Shown piece by piece: positions 1 to 9,576 of a stretch of 64,000 bases of DNA. A model generated the notes under the pieces. That model was given only the letters and a program-made list of their open reading frames with translations. It was not told the DNA's origin and did no database searches. The position numbers were made by a program, and so were the translations under genes. The number at the start of each line of letters is the position of its first letter. Positions within the stretch are counted from its first letter, which is position 1. The DNA is from Siphonodentalium dalli (taxonomy: Eukaryota > Mollusca > Scaphopoda > Gadilida > Siphonodentaliidae), in assembly GCA_032622095.1 (NCBI GenBank), contig CP136069.1, forward strand, positions 37,980,194 to 38,044,193, in the 5' to 3' direction.

Positions 1-287
1 AAATATATTTGATTCGAGTCGATGAACCCACCCATCAAAGCTCAGAGTGATTAGATATCGATGTTTGCGATTTCTATAGTTTGTGGGACAGAACTTGCCG
101 ATAAAGATGGATAACTCTAAAATAATAACCATTCGATTTTAGAGTTATCCATCTTTATCTGCAAGACCGTCCGTTTGACCGGCAAGTTCTGTCCCACAAA
201 CAATAGCAATAGCAAACTTCAAACATCGATATCTAATCACTCTGAACTTTGATGGGTGGGTTCCTCGACTCGAATCAAATATGTTTT
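1..287. repeat. foldback (palindromic) element, cut by the left edge
   Basis: The first ~120 bases reappear as their reverse complement at about 138-287: GATTCGAGTCGATGAACCCA at 11-30 pairs with the segment around 252-280, and the middle (AGAGTTATCCATCTTTAT) pairs around 110-160. The arms differ by a few substitutions and a short extra stretch in the right arm near 160-180. No coding capacity is seen. It resembles a foldback MITE; the left arm starts at or before base 1, so its ends and target duplication cannot be defined. Confidence 0.75.
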
Positions 288-300
288 ACCCCCGAAGCCA

Positions 301-1744
301 AAGAAATAGTAATTTAGGAGTGTCTGATCGGATTGAGTACCTTTGACGTAAAGGTAGGTGTAACATGCATGGATAACAGCTATGTCTTGCGAACCTACGA
401 ACTTATATTTAATGGGAAAATAGATTACGTCTTGTACATGGGCAGTCGTAACTTAATTTATGGCTGGAGCCATGAAGTCAATTTTTAAATTATTCACTTA
501 TTAAATTAACCTGTTAACCTGCACGTTGGCAGAAGTCATCTTCGACTCAAATTGATTAGTTTTCTATATATTTAACATAGATTAAGAAGCTGATGAACAC
601 CACAAGAACTAACCCGAAAAATGATAACTATATGGTTGGGTAGCATGAAGAAATGTGAAAAAATAAAATTTTGCCCCCTATATTGATTTCGCAACAATTG
701 GATATTACAATAGTTGAGCTACATAAGCATGATGGTCGCTGAAATTCCCATTTCTGGTGACACCCCGGGTAATGAGTGCCCATACTAATTATATTCGCAT
801 GATTAGTTTAACATTATCCGTCTTGCTGATTGAAATATATTATTTCATCTGATAATTTTTTTAATATTTACATTTTATTCTCCATGGGAATTCACGCAGC
901 CTTGTGGTTGATTATTACGTCGCTACCGTGACTCTTCACCTTTATCCTCATCAACCTCTTTGTCGTCATTGTCATCACATTGTCCGACAGTATATAACGT
1001 GATCGAATATAGACACGCATCATGAACGGCGCCATTGCATATATATAATAGCCGTTCAATATAGACAGTTTTACCAGATGTTGACTATATTATGGGATAT
1101 CCATAGACCATTGTTTCATACAGATATCCTTCCATTAGCCGTTATCGATACACAGTAAGGGCTTTTTTTTCTTATACGTTTATGCTAACTTTCAAGTTAT
1201 TAATTTGATATGCTTTTATAGATTTTCGCGACGTTTGTGTTCTAAATATGGTTCTGATTTGAGTTTATAGAAGACTTACTCTTATGCCACTTTGATTAAC
1301 TTTGATATTAACCTACACGGAGAATATTTACTCACAAAGACAACATGGCGCTGACGTCATATTCCATATAATCTGATTGGCATTCTACCTCAGTAATGTT
1401 CAAGTCCAAATTCAACTGTGCGAATGCTAAAACGAAAGAACAAATGGCAAATTAAAGTTAATTGAATGGTTTGTGGTGTTACATTTTCCTGTTGAACAAT
1501 TAGTCAAATGCTCGTTGACAATCGGATCACTTGCGTCAGCATTATTTATCAGCGTTGATAAACCATTTTAATTGTCTCCGAATTTGAAATCGTTTTTTAT
1601 ACTGATGACGTGTTGCTGGATAAAACAGATTCGTCCTTGTGATAATAAACTGTTTCGGCGGTTAAAGTTATTTTTCGTCTTGTTGTCATAATGGAATTAA
1701 TGTTTAGAATACAGAGGCAATCAATGTTCCGGTAGTGTTCGGAC
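301..1744. other. AT-rich non-coding DNA, nothing recognised
   Basis: No convincing exon, RNA gene or repeat structure was seen on either strand. It would lie inside or beyond intron 3 of the minus-strand NRF gene, whose next exon was not found here. Confidence 0.5.
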
Positions 1745-2135
1745 TCAATCAATCAATCAAGTTTATTGTCTATGTAAATCAATTAATGACATTTAGACAT
1801 CAATTAACATATACATATAATTTACAGGTTACACGCCTGCGTTGTAATATGTTTCCCCACAGCAACAGGCAGCCTTGAGCATATTAAAGCCGCACACATT
1901 TCTTGGAAGTCCAAAAAATGCATGCAGCTCCAATCTACCCACGACTACCAACCACTGTGGTAACACCCTCATTCCCACCACCCTGCCATACCACTTCACC
2001 GGGCGCCATGGTGGAGCATACCCCGCTCCACACGAGACAAATGCACCGTGTGGAGCGTGGCCCGATCGGCCCAGGCATCCCTCCGCGGCACCGCGGAGCT
2101 GGTGCACTTTTACTGACCATCTCTTATTTTCCATA
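1745..2135 (-). mobile_element. 3' end of a minus-strand retroelement (LINE or SINE tail)
   Basis: Read on the minus strand, a GC-rich segment (about 2,130-1,850) is followed by an AT-rich stretch, an AATAAA signal near 1,765 and an (ATTG)n tail (plus-strand CAATCAATCAATCAA at 1,747-1,761). This is the usual order of a retroelement 3' UTR and simple-repeat tail. Overlapping small ORFs in three frames across the GC-rich part show no known domain. The family is not determined; the (ATTG)n tail matches the tail type of the SINE inside the satellite at 48.1 kb. Confidence 0.45.
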
Positions 2136-2169
2136 TATCTGGCGAAATATTCTGATTTTAATTAAAATA

Positions 2170-2846
2170 AACTTTAGATGAGCCTAAATAGTTCATTGAT
2201 AATATAAAACATGGTATTAAAATTAATTAATATCACTAGCATTGTCGCTGTTGGCATTGATTTCGATAGCTCACGATAGATATAATGTATCGGCACAGAA
2301 CTACACGCCTTTAAGCTACCTCTTCACGCCCCTGTTTTAATTTCTGCTATTTTTTGCACATTGTCAAATTAGATCAGGGACCACATAAGCGCACGTGCAG
2401 ATCTTGCTGATCGGGTAACATTGACACGATGACACAGTTAGCCAAAAGGCAGTGACCGACTGGCGTGTTCGTGAATTTGTGTTTTATTTCTGAGTTGTTC
2501 TGTAGGATTTAAGGAGTGAATTGTGGATGTATATGGAGTCTTTACGCGTAATTCTAGGTCTGAGCTTACTGGAAACAATGGCACACGTTAATCTGTCATT
2601 TATCATTTGAGTCAAATACACTTCAATTCTTAAAAGTAACTACAGAATTTGACCCCGTCTGACTCAGTGACTGCGTTTCGTAGAGTGCAACTATTCAACA
2701 TTGCATGAAATGTGTGTGATGAAATATCACCGCCATTCCAGGCTATGGTCTTACAATCTCGTCCAAATACGGATACGATAGGCGAGAATCGCATGCGTTT
2801 TGATATGTCGATGCCGTCTGGAGAGTTTGGCGGGACCAGCATCCCG
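2170..2846. other. intergenic or intronic DNA, nothing recognised
   Basis: AT-rich sequence with no convincing exon. A 70-codon minus-strand ORF (2,842-2,630) has no recognisable domain and runs directly into the GC-rich tandem duplication that follows. Confidence 0.4.
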
Positions 2847-3254
2847 TCTCGATTTGCTCAGTCTACCCTTGATGCTATAAAGTGGTAGCCGCGGGCGCTT
2901 ATATATAGAGTTGTTTTTATGAGCCATCAGGCCCCCGCGGCAGCGGTCGCTGGCGCGACCTGACTGCCTCGATATCAATTTGAAAAAGGGGTGACGTTGC
3001 TTAACGCGCCTGCGGCGCTTCAATAACAGGTCTTAGACAGTCTTAGACAGTCTCGATTTGCTCAGTCTACCCTTGATGCTATAAAGTGGTAGCCGCGGGC
3101 GCTTATATATAGAGTTGTTTTTATGAGCCATCAGGCCCCCGCGGCAGCGGTCGCTGGCGCGACCTGACTGCCTCGATATCAATTTGAAAAAGGGGTGACG
3201 TTGCTTAACGCGCCTGCGGCGCTTCAATAACAGGTCTTAGACAGTCTTAGACAG
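2847..3254. repeat. 204-bp GC-rich tandem duplication (two copies)
   Basis: The segment 2,847-3,050 is followed directly by a practically identical copy at 3,051-3,254. Each unit ends in a doubled TCTTAGACAG. The unit is far more GC-rich than its surroundings and contains CCGCGG and GGCGCGACC motifs. On the minus strand each unit keeps a basic ORF beginning MKRRRRVKQRHPF, and 204 is divisible by three, so the frame passes through. No homology is recognised. It could be a recent duplication of a promoter-like or short repeat element; I do not claim a gene. Confidence 0.85.
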
Positions 3255-4289
3255 TGCCGTCCGCCTCCCCCAAGCCCACCCACCCTAAAAGTGATTTTTC
3301 CTATAGTGTTTTTGAAACGTGTCTCTTTGTGGTGTCATTCTTTTGGTATGATTTTTTACTAAATAACGGGTATGTTAGAGTTACATTTCTTTGAATTTTA
3401 CAATCGAAACATATTCGCATGCGATGCTGAGTCACGCGGGACACGGCAAACTAAATCGCGCGCAAATTGGCTTGCGATTTTTCAGCATCCCACCCCATTT
3501 GGCATGCGATAGCGTTTGTACTAGGTGGCCATTCATGAGAAAAGACTTAACTGAACCTGCATATATTGCCTGCATTTTCGGCGTACATGCATGTATATGT
3601 GAACAGTTTGTGAAATGTTCTCAATGGTATCATTTCAAAGCTCATTACGTGAATATTGTAGATTATACATTCCAAACAGGTTTGGATTTCGTTCAGTTTA
3701 CTTCCAATCACCCCGCCCCTCCCGACAAACCAAAATATATTCAATTGATAGTGTTGGGCCCCCACCGATGCAGCACACCCCTCTATGGCCGCTACTGATG
3801 GTATGATCCGTGTTTTAACTTCCCGAGTGACTGGTGCTATCATTATGGCGTATTGTTATATAATTTCAAACCTTCCGCTCCAATCTCCTTTCAGCTTACT
3901 ATCCAAGTAATATCAATTTCTTAGTGATATTTAGCTCAATTCTATATTTGGGCTCCGTCGAAATACAGATTCATACAAGAAATATTGTTCATGAATTGGG
4001 GCAATTTGATTGGCCGAGGGGTGTGAACCTGTTTATAAATAAAAGTATACATTGGAAGTATACAATTATTATTAATTTGGAGGGGTGTTCATGTAATAAA
4101 AGCAGACGACAGCCAGACGAACAGCTAACACAAGTTAAGATGTATTCGTATTCTTTGGAGGGAAACGTTCATACACTAAGGTCAACGGCCGTTTGTTGAA
4201 ATTATTATCTGAACATTTGCTACGGGAACTACTCGTCAATGAATATTTTGTAACGAAAGGGTTGCTTTGTGAACCGCACCGTCGTGGGC
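3255..4289. other. non-coding DNA, nothing recognised
   Basis: Mixed AT-rich sequence. The ORFs up to 135 codons here lack ATG starts or any recognisable domain. The phrase CTCCCCCAAGCCCACCCACC at 3,265-3,284 also occurs inside the Tc1-like foldback near 19,830, so an old repeat fragment may lie around 3,255-3,360. Confidence 0.4.
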
Positions 4290-4925
4290 AATAATGCATG
4301 GTGATGCCGATGGTGATAGTTGCCTGGTGTTGGTGGTGGTGATGATACTGATTTTAGTGATGATGGAAATGGTGATGCCGATGGTGATAGTTGCCTTGTG
4401 TTGTTGGTGGTGATGATGATGGTGTTCGTTGAGGTGATGATTATGATAGTAATGACGATTATGATTGTTGCCTGGTGTTGTTTGTGATGATTATGGTGTT
4501 TGTGGCGGTGATGATTATGATGACGATGGTGATAGTTACCTGGTGTCGGTGGTGGTGATGATTATGGTGTTGTTGGTGGTGGTGATTATGATGTTGATGA
4601 CGATGGTGATAGTTGCCTGGTGTTGGTGGTAGTGAAGATAATGCTGTTCATGGTGGTGGTGATTATGATGATGACGATGTCGATGGTGATATTTTGCCTG
4701 GTGTTATTAGTGGTGATGACAATGATGTTCCTGGTGGTGGTGATTGGGATGGTGATGACGATGGCGATGGTGAGAGTTACCTGGTGTTCGTGGTGGTGAA
4801 GATAATGGTGTTCGTGGTGGTGGTGATTAGGATGGTGATGACAATGGTGATAGTTGCCTGGTGTTGTTAGTGGTGATGATAATGGTTTCGTGGTGGTGAT
4901 GATTATGATTGTGATGTTGACGGTG
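4290..4925. repeat. degenerate GGTGATGATTATG-type minisatellite, ~78-bp period
   Basis: The phrase GATAGTTGCCTGGTGTT or close variants recurs near 4,315, 4,389, 4,466, 4,534, 4,612, 4,696, 4,777 and 4,852, a spacing of about 68-84 bp. It is embedded in GGT/GAT/GAC-rich DNA. The units have diverged and the strand bias (G/T/A on plus) is extreme. ORFs across it are low-complexity consequences of the repeat. Confidence 0.8.
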
Positions 4926-5099
4926 CAGGTTGTTGATTTAATGCTCTTGGTCGTTTCCTCTGCTATGGCATATCACGGCGGTGTGGGTTTTACCGTGGAG
5001 GAAATACCGCACATAGGGTTAATTCCATCGGGTACTCACCCACTGTACTTATCACTCACAAATCACCGATCCCCGGAAAGCAACTGACAAACTGGGACA

Positions 5100-5565
5100 C
5101 AAGCCTGCAAATAGTGTGTCTTTCGTATGCCGAATGTGGTCCCAGAGTGTGAATTTACTTATGCTATCCCGCATATCGGGCATAACAAAATTCATGAGAC
5201 ATCATTCTGCTAAGGCCGCATCTGCTGGAAAGTATATATAGTCTCAAATTAAAATTTATTTAGTTACCTTTTCCCTTCTGTATTCCCTAAGATAAAATGG
5301 GTGACTAATGTGTGATCATCACCAACTTCTACCTGGGTACGTTCCCAGAGTGTGAATTTGGTGACGCTAACCCTCTGGGGACCCCATTCTGCAAATGACA
5401 GACACACTATTTTTCGACTTGCATGTACACGAAGAAGATTACCCTCTCTGCGCGTGGATAACAACAAATGCACGCCTATCGGGATTATAATCAGCTTCGC
5501 CAACGCTGGTCGGGTTATGTTGACATAACGCACCATTCACCTTACCAACTGAGCCATCGTCCCGG
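5100..5565 (-). mobile_element. tRNA-derived SINE-like sequence with an inverted partial copy
   Basis: On the minus strand from 5,565, a tRNA-like head contains a good A box (TGGCTCAGTTGG near 5,555-5,540) and a weak B box (GATTATAATCC near 5,490). A non-tRNA body follows, down to about 5,270. Part of the body (AATAGTGTGTCTGTC...GGGGTCC) recurs in the opposite orientation at 5,112-5,150 on the plus strand. The pair therefore forms an inverted repeat of two degraded copies. The SINE family is not assigned, and the head is not a functional tRNA gene. Confidence 0.45.
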
Positions 5566-5751
5566 GTAATAGCGACGACTATGACAATGATGATTTACAC
5601 AATACACATGGTACAATGGAATTAACATTTAACACGATAATAATGCAGTATATTGCTGGGGGTAAAATAGCCCTGTCGGACTGTCTTCCTGATACATCTT
5701 CCTGGATGATGGTGCATGGTGGTGACGATGACAATGATGATGACGGTGTCA

Positions 5752-6105
5752 AGGTTGTGGTGGTGGTGTGGTGGTGGTGGTGGTGTGGTGGTGGTGGTGG
5801 TGGTGGTGTGGTGGTGGTGGTGGTGGTGGTGGTGGTGGTGGTGGTGGTGGTGGTGGTGGTGGTGGTGGTGGTGGTGGTGGTGGTGGTGGTGGTGGTGGTG
5901 GTGGTGGTGGTGGTGGTGGTGGTGGTGGTGGTGGTGGTGGTGGTGGTGGTGGTGTGGTGGTGGTGGTGGTTGTGGTGGTGGTGTGGTGGTGGTGTGGTGG
6001 TGGTGGTGGTTGTGGTGGTGGTGGTGGTGGTGGTGGTGTGGTGTGGTGGTGTGGTGGTGGTGGTGGTGGTGTGGTGGTGGTGGTGGTGGTGGTGGTGGTG
6101 GTGGT
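5752..6105. repeat. (GGT)n trinucleotide tract, ~350 bp
   Basis: Nearly uninterrupted GGT/TGG repeats, broken only by occasional GTGTGG and TTGTGG units. They translate as poly-Val, poly-Gly or poly-Trp in the three frames and are not coding. The tract lies in intron 3 of the minus-strand NRF gene, about 190 bp downstream of the exon 3 splice donor. The transcript therefore reads (ACC)n and the G-rich strand is the template. GGT runs can form G-quadruplexes. Confidence 0.97.
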
Positions 6106-6297
6106 GCTGATGATGATATTGGACTTCGCGGTGGTGGTTATGATGATAGCGACGATGTCGCTGACGGTGTGATAATGGTTACTAATATGGTAATGACGAC
6201 GGTGAAATCTGGATTTGTGGTTTGGCGTTCGAGTGTCGTTCATACTGATTTCGATAATGATTCACCACGATGGCCGCGATGACTGCCCTATACTCAC

Positions 6298-6376
6298 CAG
6301 CAGTAACAATATCACCAACGTCCTGACCGGAACAGTTGTGTGGGACACACGTACCCATTTTCACGTTCACTTGAGG
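6298..6376 (-). CDS. nrf-6-like acyltransferase, exon 3 (end of NRF domain)
   Basis: A 79-bp exon between an acceptor TTACAG (ending at 6,377) and a strong donor GTGAGT (from 6,297). It enters in phase 0, exactly matching exon 2, and leaves in phase 1. It encodes about 26 residues with GTCVPHNC and SGQDV, the cysteine pair and acidic follow-on that close the NRF domain of nose-resistant-to-fluoxetine proteins (commonly G-C-V-P-x-x-C). With exons 1 and 2 the joined protein is about 200 residues. The acyltransferase-3 membrane domain expected next was not found between 1 and 6,290 and probably lies beyond the left edge. The exon starts 190 bp from the (GGT)n tract. The assignment rests on motif recognition plus phase agreement. 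Confidence 0.85.
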
Positions 6377-6429
6377 CTGTAATTGTCAAACATGGCGTCA
6401 GATATGTTACTCTAAAGTTAAATTTCGAT

Positions 6430-7061
6430 GAAGCTGACACCTAATTGTAGCTATCTCGATTCAAAACGGCCACATGAACGTGTCAAATTCATAGCTTGGC
6501 TGGGGTTCACTGAATCAACTTTAATTGAACGGTATCGATATCAGGTGAAACCTAACAGTTATATTAATAGCCGCTACACGGATTCCCAGCGAAATATATC
6601 ATTGCGTCATCCGCAACTCATTCGATAAAAGATTCTCTATTAAGATGCGCGTTGTGTCCTGTCTATATAAACAAGAAAGTTGATATATATAAAATCGTTA
6701 AAGAATATAAGAAAAATTATAAAAATTGTTAACTAATGTAAGAAAAAATGATAAAAAATGATAAAGAATGTAAGAAAAATGATAAAAAATATTAAAGAAT
6801 GTAAGAAAAAATGATAAAAAATGTCTTTTTTTTAAAGAATATAAGAATAATTTTTAAAAATTGTTATAGAATGTAAAAAAAAATTGATAAAAAAAAGGGA
6901 AAAAAAGGGTTAGGCTAATGCGTTCTCTTATACATTGGCACATGGTCTTTAATGTTGCGCCAGCGCAGCTCCCGTAATGAAAGGGTTAAAAAGACGATAA
7001 TCTGCATCTCGTATAATTATATCAGTGACCAATCTTTGCTATTACCTCAGTTGGTGTTACC
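6430..7061. repeat. A-rich repeats related to the hairpin-element spacer
   Basis: From about 6,660 to 6,900 the sequence repeats TAAAGAATGTAAGAAAAAATGAT variants. This is the same motif found between the two hairpins of the TA-flanked hairpin elements. A degenerate half-hairpin (GCTAATGCGTTCTCTTATACATTGGCAC, about 6,915-6,942) and AAAGGGTTA ends follow. I read it as a decayed, internally expanded hairpin element in intron 2 of the NRF gene. Confidence 0.6.
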
Positions 7062-7067
7062 GTATTA

Positions 7068-7461
7068 ACCCTTTACCCAGCAGAAGGGCCCTGTGCCAAT
7101 GCATTCTCTTATATATGCGAGTCGACCTATGGTCGACTCGCATATATAAGAGAATGCATTGGCTTAACACATTAAAAATTATAAAATTGTTAAAGAATGT
7201 AAGAAAAAATGGTAAAAAGTGTTAAAAACAGATTTTTTTTTAGGCCAATGCATTCTCTTATATATGCGAGGCGACCTATGGTCGACTCGCATATATAAGA
7301 GAATGCATTGGCACAGGGCTAACTGTAACTATCACAATGTGGTCAAGGAGCCGGTTCCAATGATATCCATATTTGTATGGTTCTATTGAGACAGACCGAA
7401 GATATTTTAGGCTGTTGAAGCTTTATTTGGCCGGTTTTGGCCGGTTTGTTGGGTAAAGGGT
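7068..7461 (-). mobile_element. hairpin-bearing TA-flanked MITE, copy 1 (394 bp)
   Basis: The ends are inverted repeats ACCCTTTACCCA...GGGTAAAGGGT flanked by TA on both sides (7,066-7,067 and 7,462-7,463), as expected for a Tc1/mariner-type target. Inside are two hairpins of 69 nt, 7,095-7,163 (33-nt perfect arms, loop TAT) and 7,244-7,312. They are separated by an A-rich spacer. The long tail containing AACCGGCTCCTTGACCACAT lies to the right, so the copy is reversed relative to copies 2-4. No ORF of transposase size is present; the element is non-autonomous. It sits in NRF intron 2. Confidence 0.85.
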
Positions 7462-7550
7462 TAATATCTTTAATCCATATAAAATTATAATCTGAAACTG
7501 GCCTTCGGGAGCCTTTATTCAGCATCGGAGGGGTCTGCGGCCATGTTTGA

Positions 7551-7654
7551 TCGTAGACAGAGCCTTTAATATATATGATCAGGATATGTGTGTCTGTCTG
7601 TATGTATGTGTGTATGTATGTATGGGCCACCGCTGATTAAAGGCTCTGTCTACT
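7551..7654. repeat. outward-facing TTAAAGGCTCTGTCTAC ends around a GTAT-type simple repeat
   Basis: GTAGACAGAGCCTTTAA (about 7,552-7,568) and TTAAAGGCTCTGTCTAC (7,635-7,651) are perfect inverted repeats that point away from each other. A TGTATGTATG simple repeat lies between them. TTAAAGG is the terminal signature of T2/Kolobok-type MITEs. These look like the abutting ends of two elements of one family whose other ends I did not find. Confidence 0.45.
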
Positions 7655-7783
7655 GGTAATCGCTGAGCGGTCAACAAATTTCGAAATTTTACCATCGACG
7701 GCAACATGTGATTTTCAACATGTGACGCACCCTCAGCCAATCAGAAGAGAGGAAAATGGGATGAAGGATAAAATGTGTTTTAA

Positions 7784-8816
7784 AGGGACAAAAGGGACTC
7801 ACAGTGGGTAATGTGAATTATCATAGGATGTTGTACAATAGTCATTGTTACAAAGGAGATCAGAAAATTAATATATAGATTTTTGTTTGCTATTGATAAC
7901 ACTTCCATGACGATGTATCGGGTGTTAAAATCTGTGTTATGTAAGCATTACTATTACAGTATCAGCCACTGTAGCAATTAATTGTTGAGCAAATTCTGGT
8001 AAAGTCATGAAGGTCAGAGCAATGCAAATTATTCCCGAAAACACAGATTTGCAACTAAACGTTTTATCTGCAATTGAATTTGGCAATGTTTGTTGATAAA
8101 ATGACATTCACTGTAACAGTAATGTTTATATAGCAATGGTTTCAACACGCGAAATCTCGCTACGTGAGAATGATCACTATCAATAAATAGAATCTACAAC
8201 GAGTCCCCAGTTTATAGCGGAGTTTACAAAATGAGTCCAGACCTAATTTACTGGACGAGTTTTGTAAATTCCGCTATAAACTGCGGACGTGTTGTAGATT
8301 CTATTTATTACACGATCCAAAACCTCGACATAAATTAACAAATGGGACGCGAAACTAACACCGGCTTCTATGAAGTTTCACTTAACTATGCATTGTTTAT
8401 CCGCATAAAGAAATATTCCTACTAAGACTCTTTGACGTATTTAATGGCGTAAATTTAATGAAATCATTTTCAAACTCTTCATTCATTAGAGTTTGTTGCA
8501 AAAATATTGAAAGCAATAGTTTTTTTTAGACGTAGCGTACGTTATACAAACATACGACAAACCGGAAGTCAAATGTCACCTGGTACCCTGTTATGCAACG
8601 AACGTTTCATATCACAATTTACAGAATGGGTTTATTGAATGACATAAGGTAGGATCGTGTAATAAAAATATTAATAATACAAATTTGGTTGAAATCAGAC
8701 CAGCAGTCTGGGAGAAAAATAAAGTTGACCTATTTTTCCATGCTTTTCTTAGTGATGATGGTTTTACAAACTTGTTTTATTTTTCACACTTAATGTTGTG
8801 AGTGCCTTGTGTCCCT
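7784..8816. mobile_element. T2/Kolobok-like TTAA element, 1,033 bp
   Basis: TTAA (7,780-7,783) is followed by AGGGACAAAAGGGACTCACA. The other end reads TGTGAGTGCCTTGTGTCCCT followed by TTAA (8,817-8,820). The inverted termini fit the TTAAAGGRR signature of the T2 MITE family, which is linked to Kolobok transposases (TTAA target). There is no transposase ORF. A strong internal hairpin lies at 8,182-8,309. The right end is only 15 bp from the exon 2 splice donor of the NRF gene. Confidence 0.8.
8182..8309. repeat. internal hairpin, ~59-bp arms
   Basis: AATAAATAGAATCTACAAC at the left pairs with GTTGTAGATTCTATTTATT at the right, and CAGTTTATAGCGG pairs with CCGCTATAAACTG. There are a handful of mismatches and a small central loop near CCAGACCTAATTTACTGG. 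It lies inside the 1,033-bp TTAA element. Confidence 0.85.
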
Positions 8817-8836
8817 TTAATGTCATGGAAACTTAC

Positions 8837-9015
8837 ATATTCTCGAAATTCTAGTGGCAAAGTGTAATTGATGGGCACGAAGACAGTGCAATACTTCCCT
8901 TTGACGTGCGAGGACGGTCCTTCGTGTGATATCGACAAACACTCGTCATAGCTGCCGAGCAAGTGGATGTTACCGGTCAATATGCCGGCCTCAGGTTTGA
9001 ACTGACTGTCCAATA
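8837..9015 (-). CDS. nrf-6-like acyltransferase, exon 2 (core of NRF domain)
   Basis: A 179-bp exon bounded by acceptor TTCCAG (ends 9,016) and donor GTAAGT (from 8,836). It encodes about 60 residues including GILTGN, LLGSYDECLSI and GKYCTVFV. This is the diagnostic centre of the NRF domain (LD-x-x-x-K-P-x-x-GIL-x-GN-x-x-x-LGSYDEC-L) found before the acyltransferase-3 domain in nrf-6/ndg-4-type proteins of nematodes, insects and molluscs. In C. elegans nrf-6 acts in lipid transport across epithelia. It joins exon 1 in phase 1, giving WALRLLDSQFKPEAG across the junction, and exon 3 in phase 0. The reading is intact. A transposon end lies 15 bp beyond the donor. Confidence 0.92.
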
Positions 9016-9576
9016 CTGGAATAGTGAATGGTCAAATATTTACCAAAACATTAAGATAAGATGAAAATAGACATCATTGTCAATGATACGTGAGGAATAT
9101 ACACCTACACACTTAGATAAAGCAATTGATTCAGGTACTCCAGAGTACCAGTAGCCCCATCGGTACCAAACAGAATGATACCATTGCCTGTAGAATCGGT
9201 GTACCGCTGTAGAATCGTTAGATAATAGGTTCCACAGAGTACCAAATCGTTGGCTCCAAGCTGATTGGATGAGACGATCAGGTGTGTCGGGTGTCGGGTG
9301 CAAATTATCAAATTAAAGTGAACAAAATGGCCGCTCCTCTACTCGACTCGCCGTCACCTATCGTTCTACAGTACCTTATAACAATGGAGAAACATGAAAT
9401 AACGCCCGCTTGCATCTTTGATTTGAAGACACGGTGTCATGGCGCCGACTGTAAACAAATTTTTCTAGCTCTGATTTATTCTTGAAATATATTGACAATC
9501 AAGTACGGATCGTGGAAAATAACTAATCAAAATTACTTTGTTAAATGTATGTGAAACCCGTGTGTAAATTCTGAAG

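Noticed and set aside
5616-6282. Long ORFs of poly-Val, poly-Trp, poly-Gly, poly-Pro across the GGT tract
   Set aside because: They are direct translations of a trinucleotide repeat in several frames on both strands; no flanking domain or splice structure supports a protein.
9040-9303. Minus-strand ORFs just upstream of NRF exon 2 as an extra exon
   Set aside because: Exon 1 at 20.4-20.8 kb joins exon 2 perfectly in phase and in family wording, leaving no room for an additional exon; these ORFs show no NRF features.
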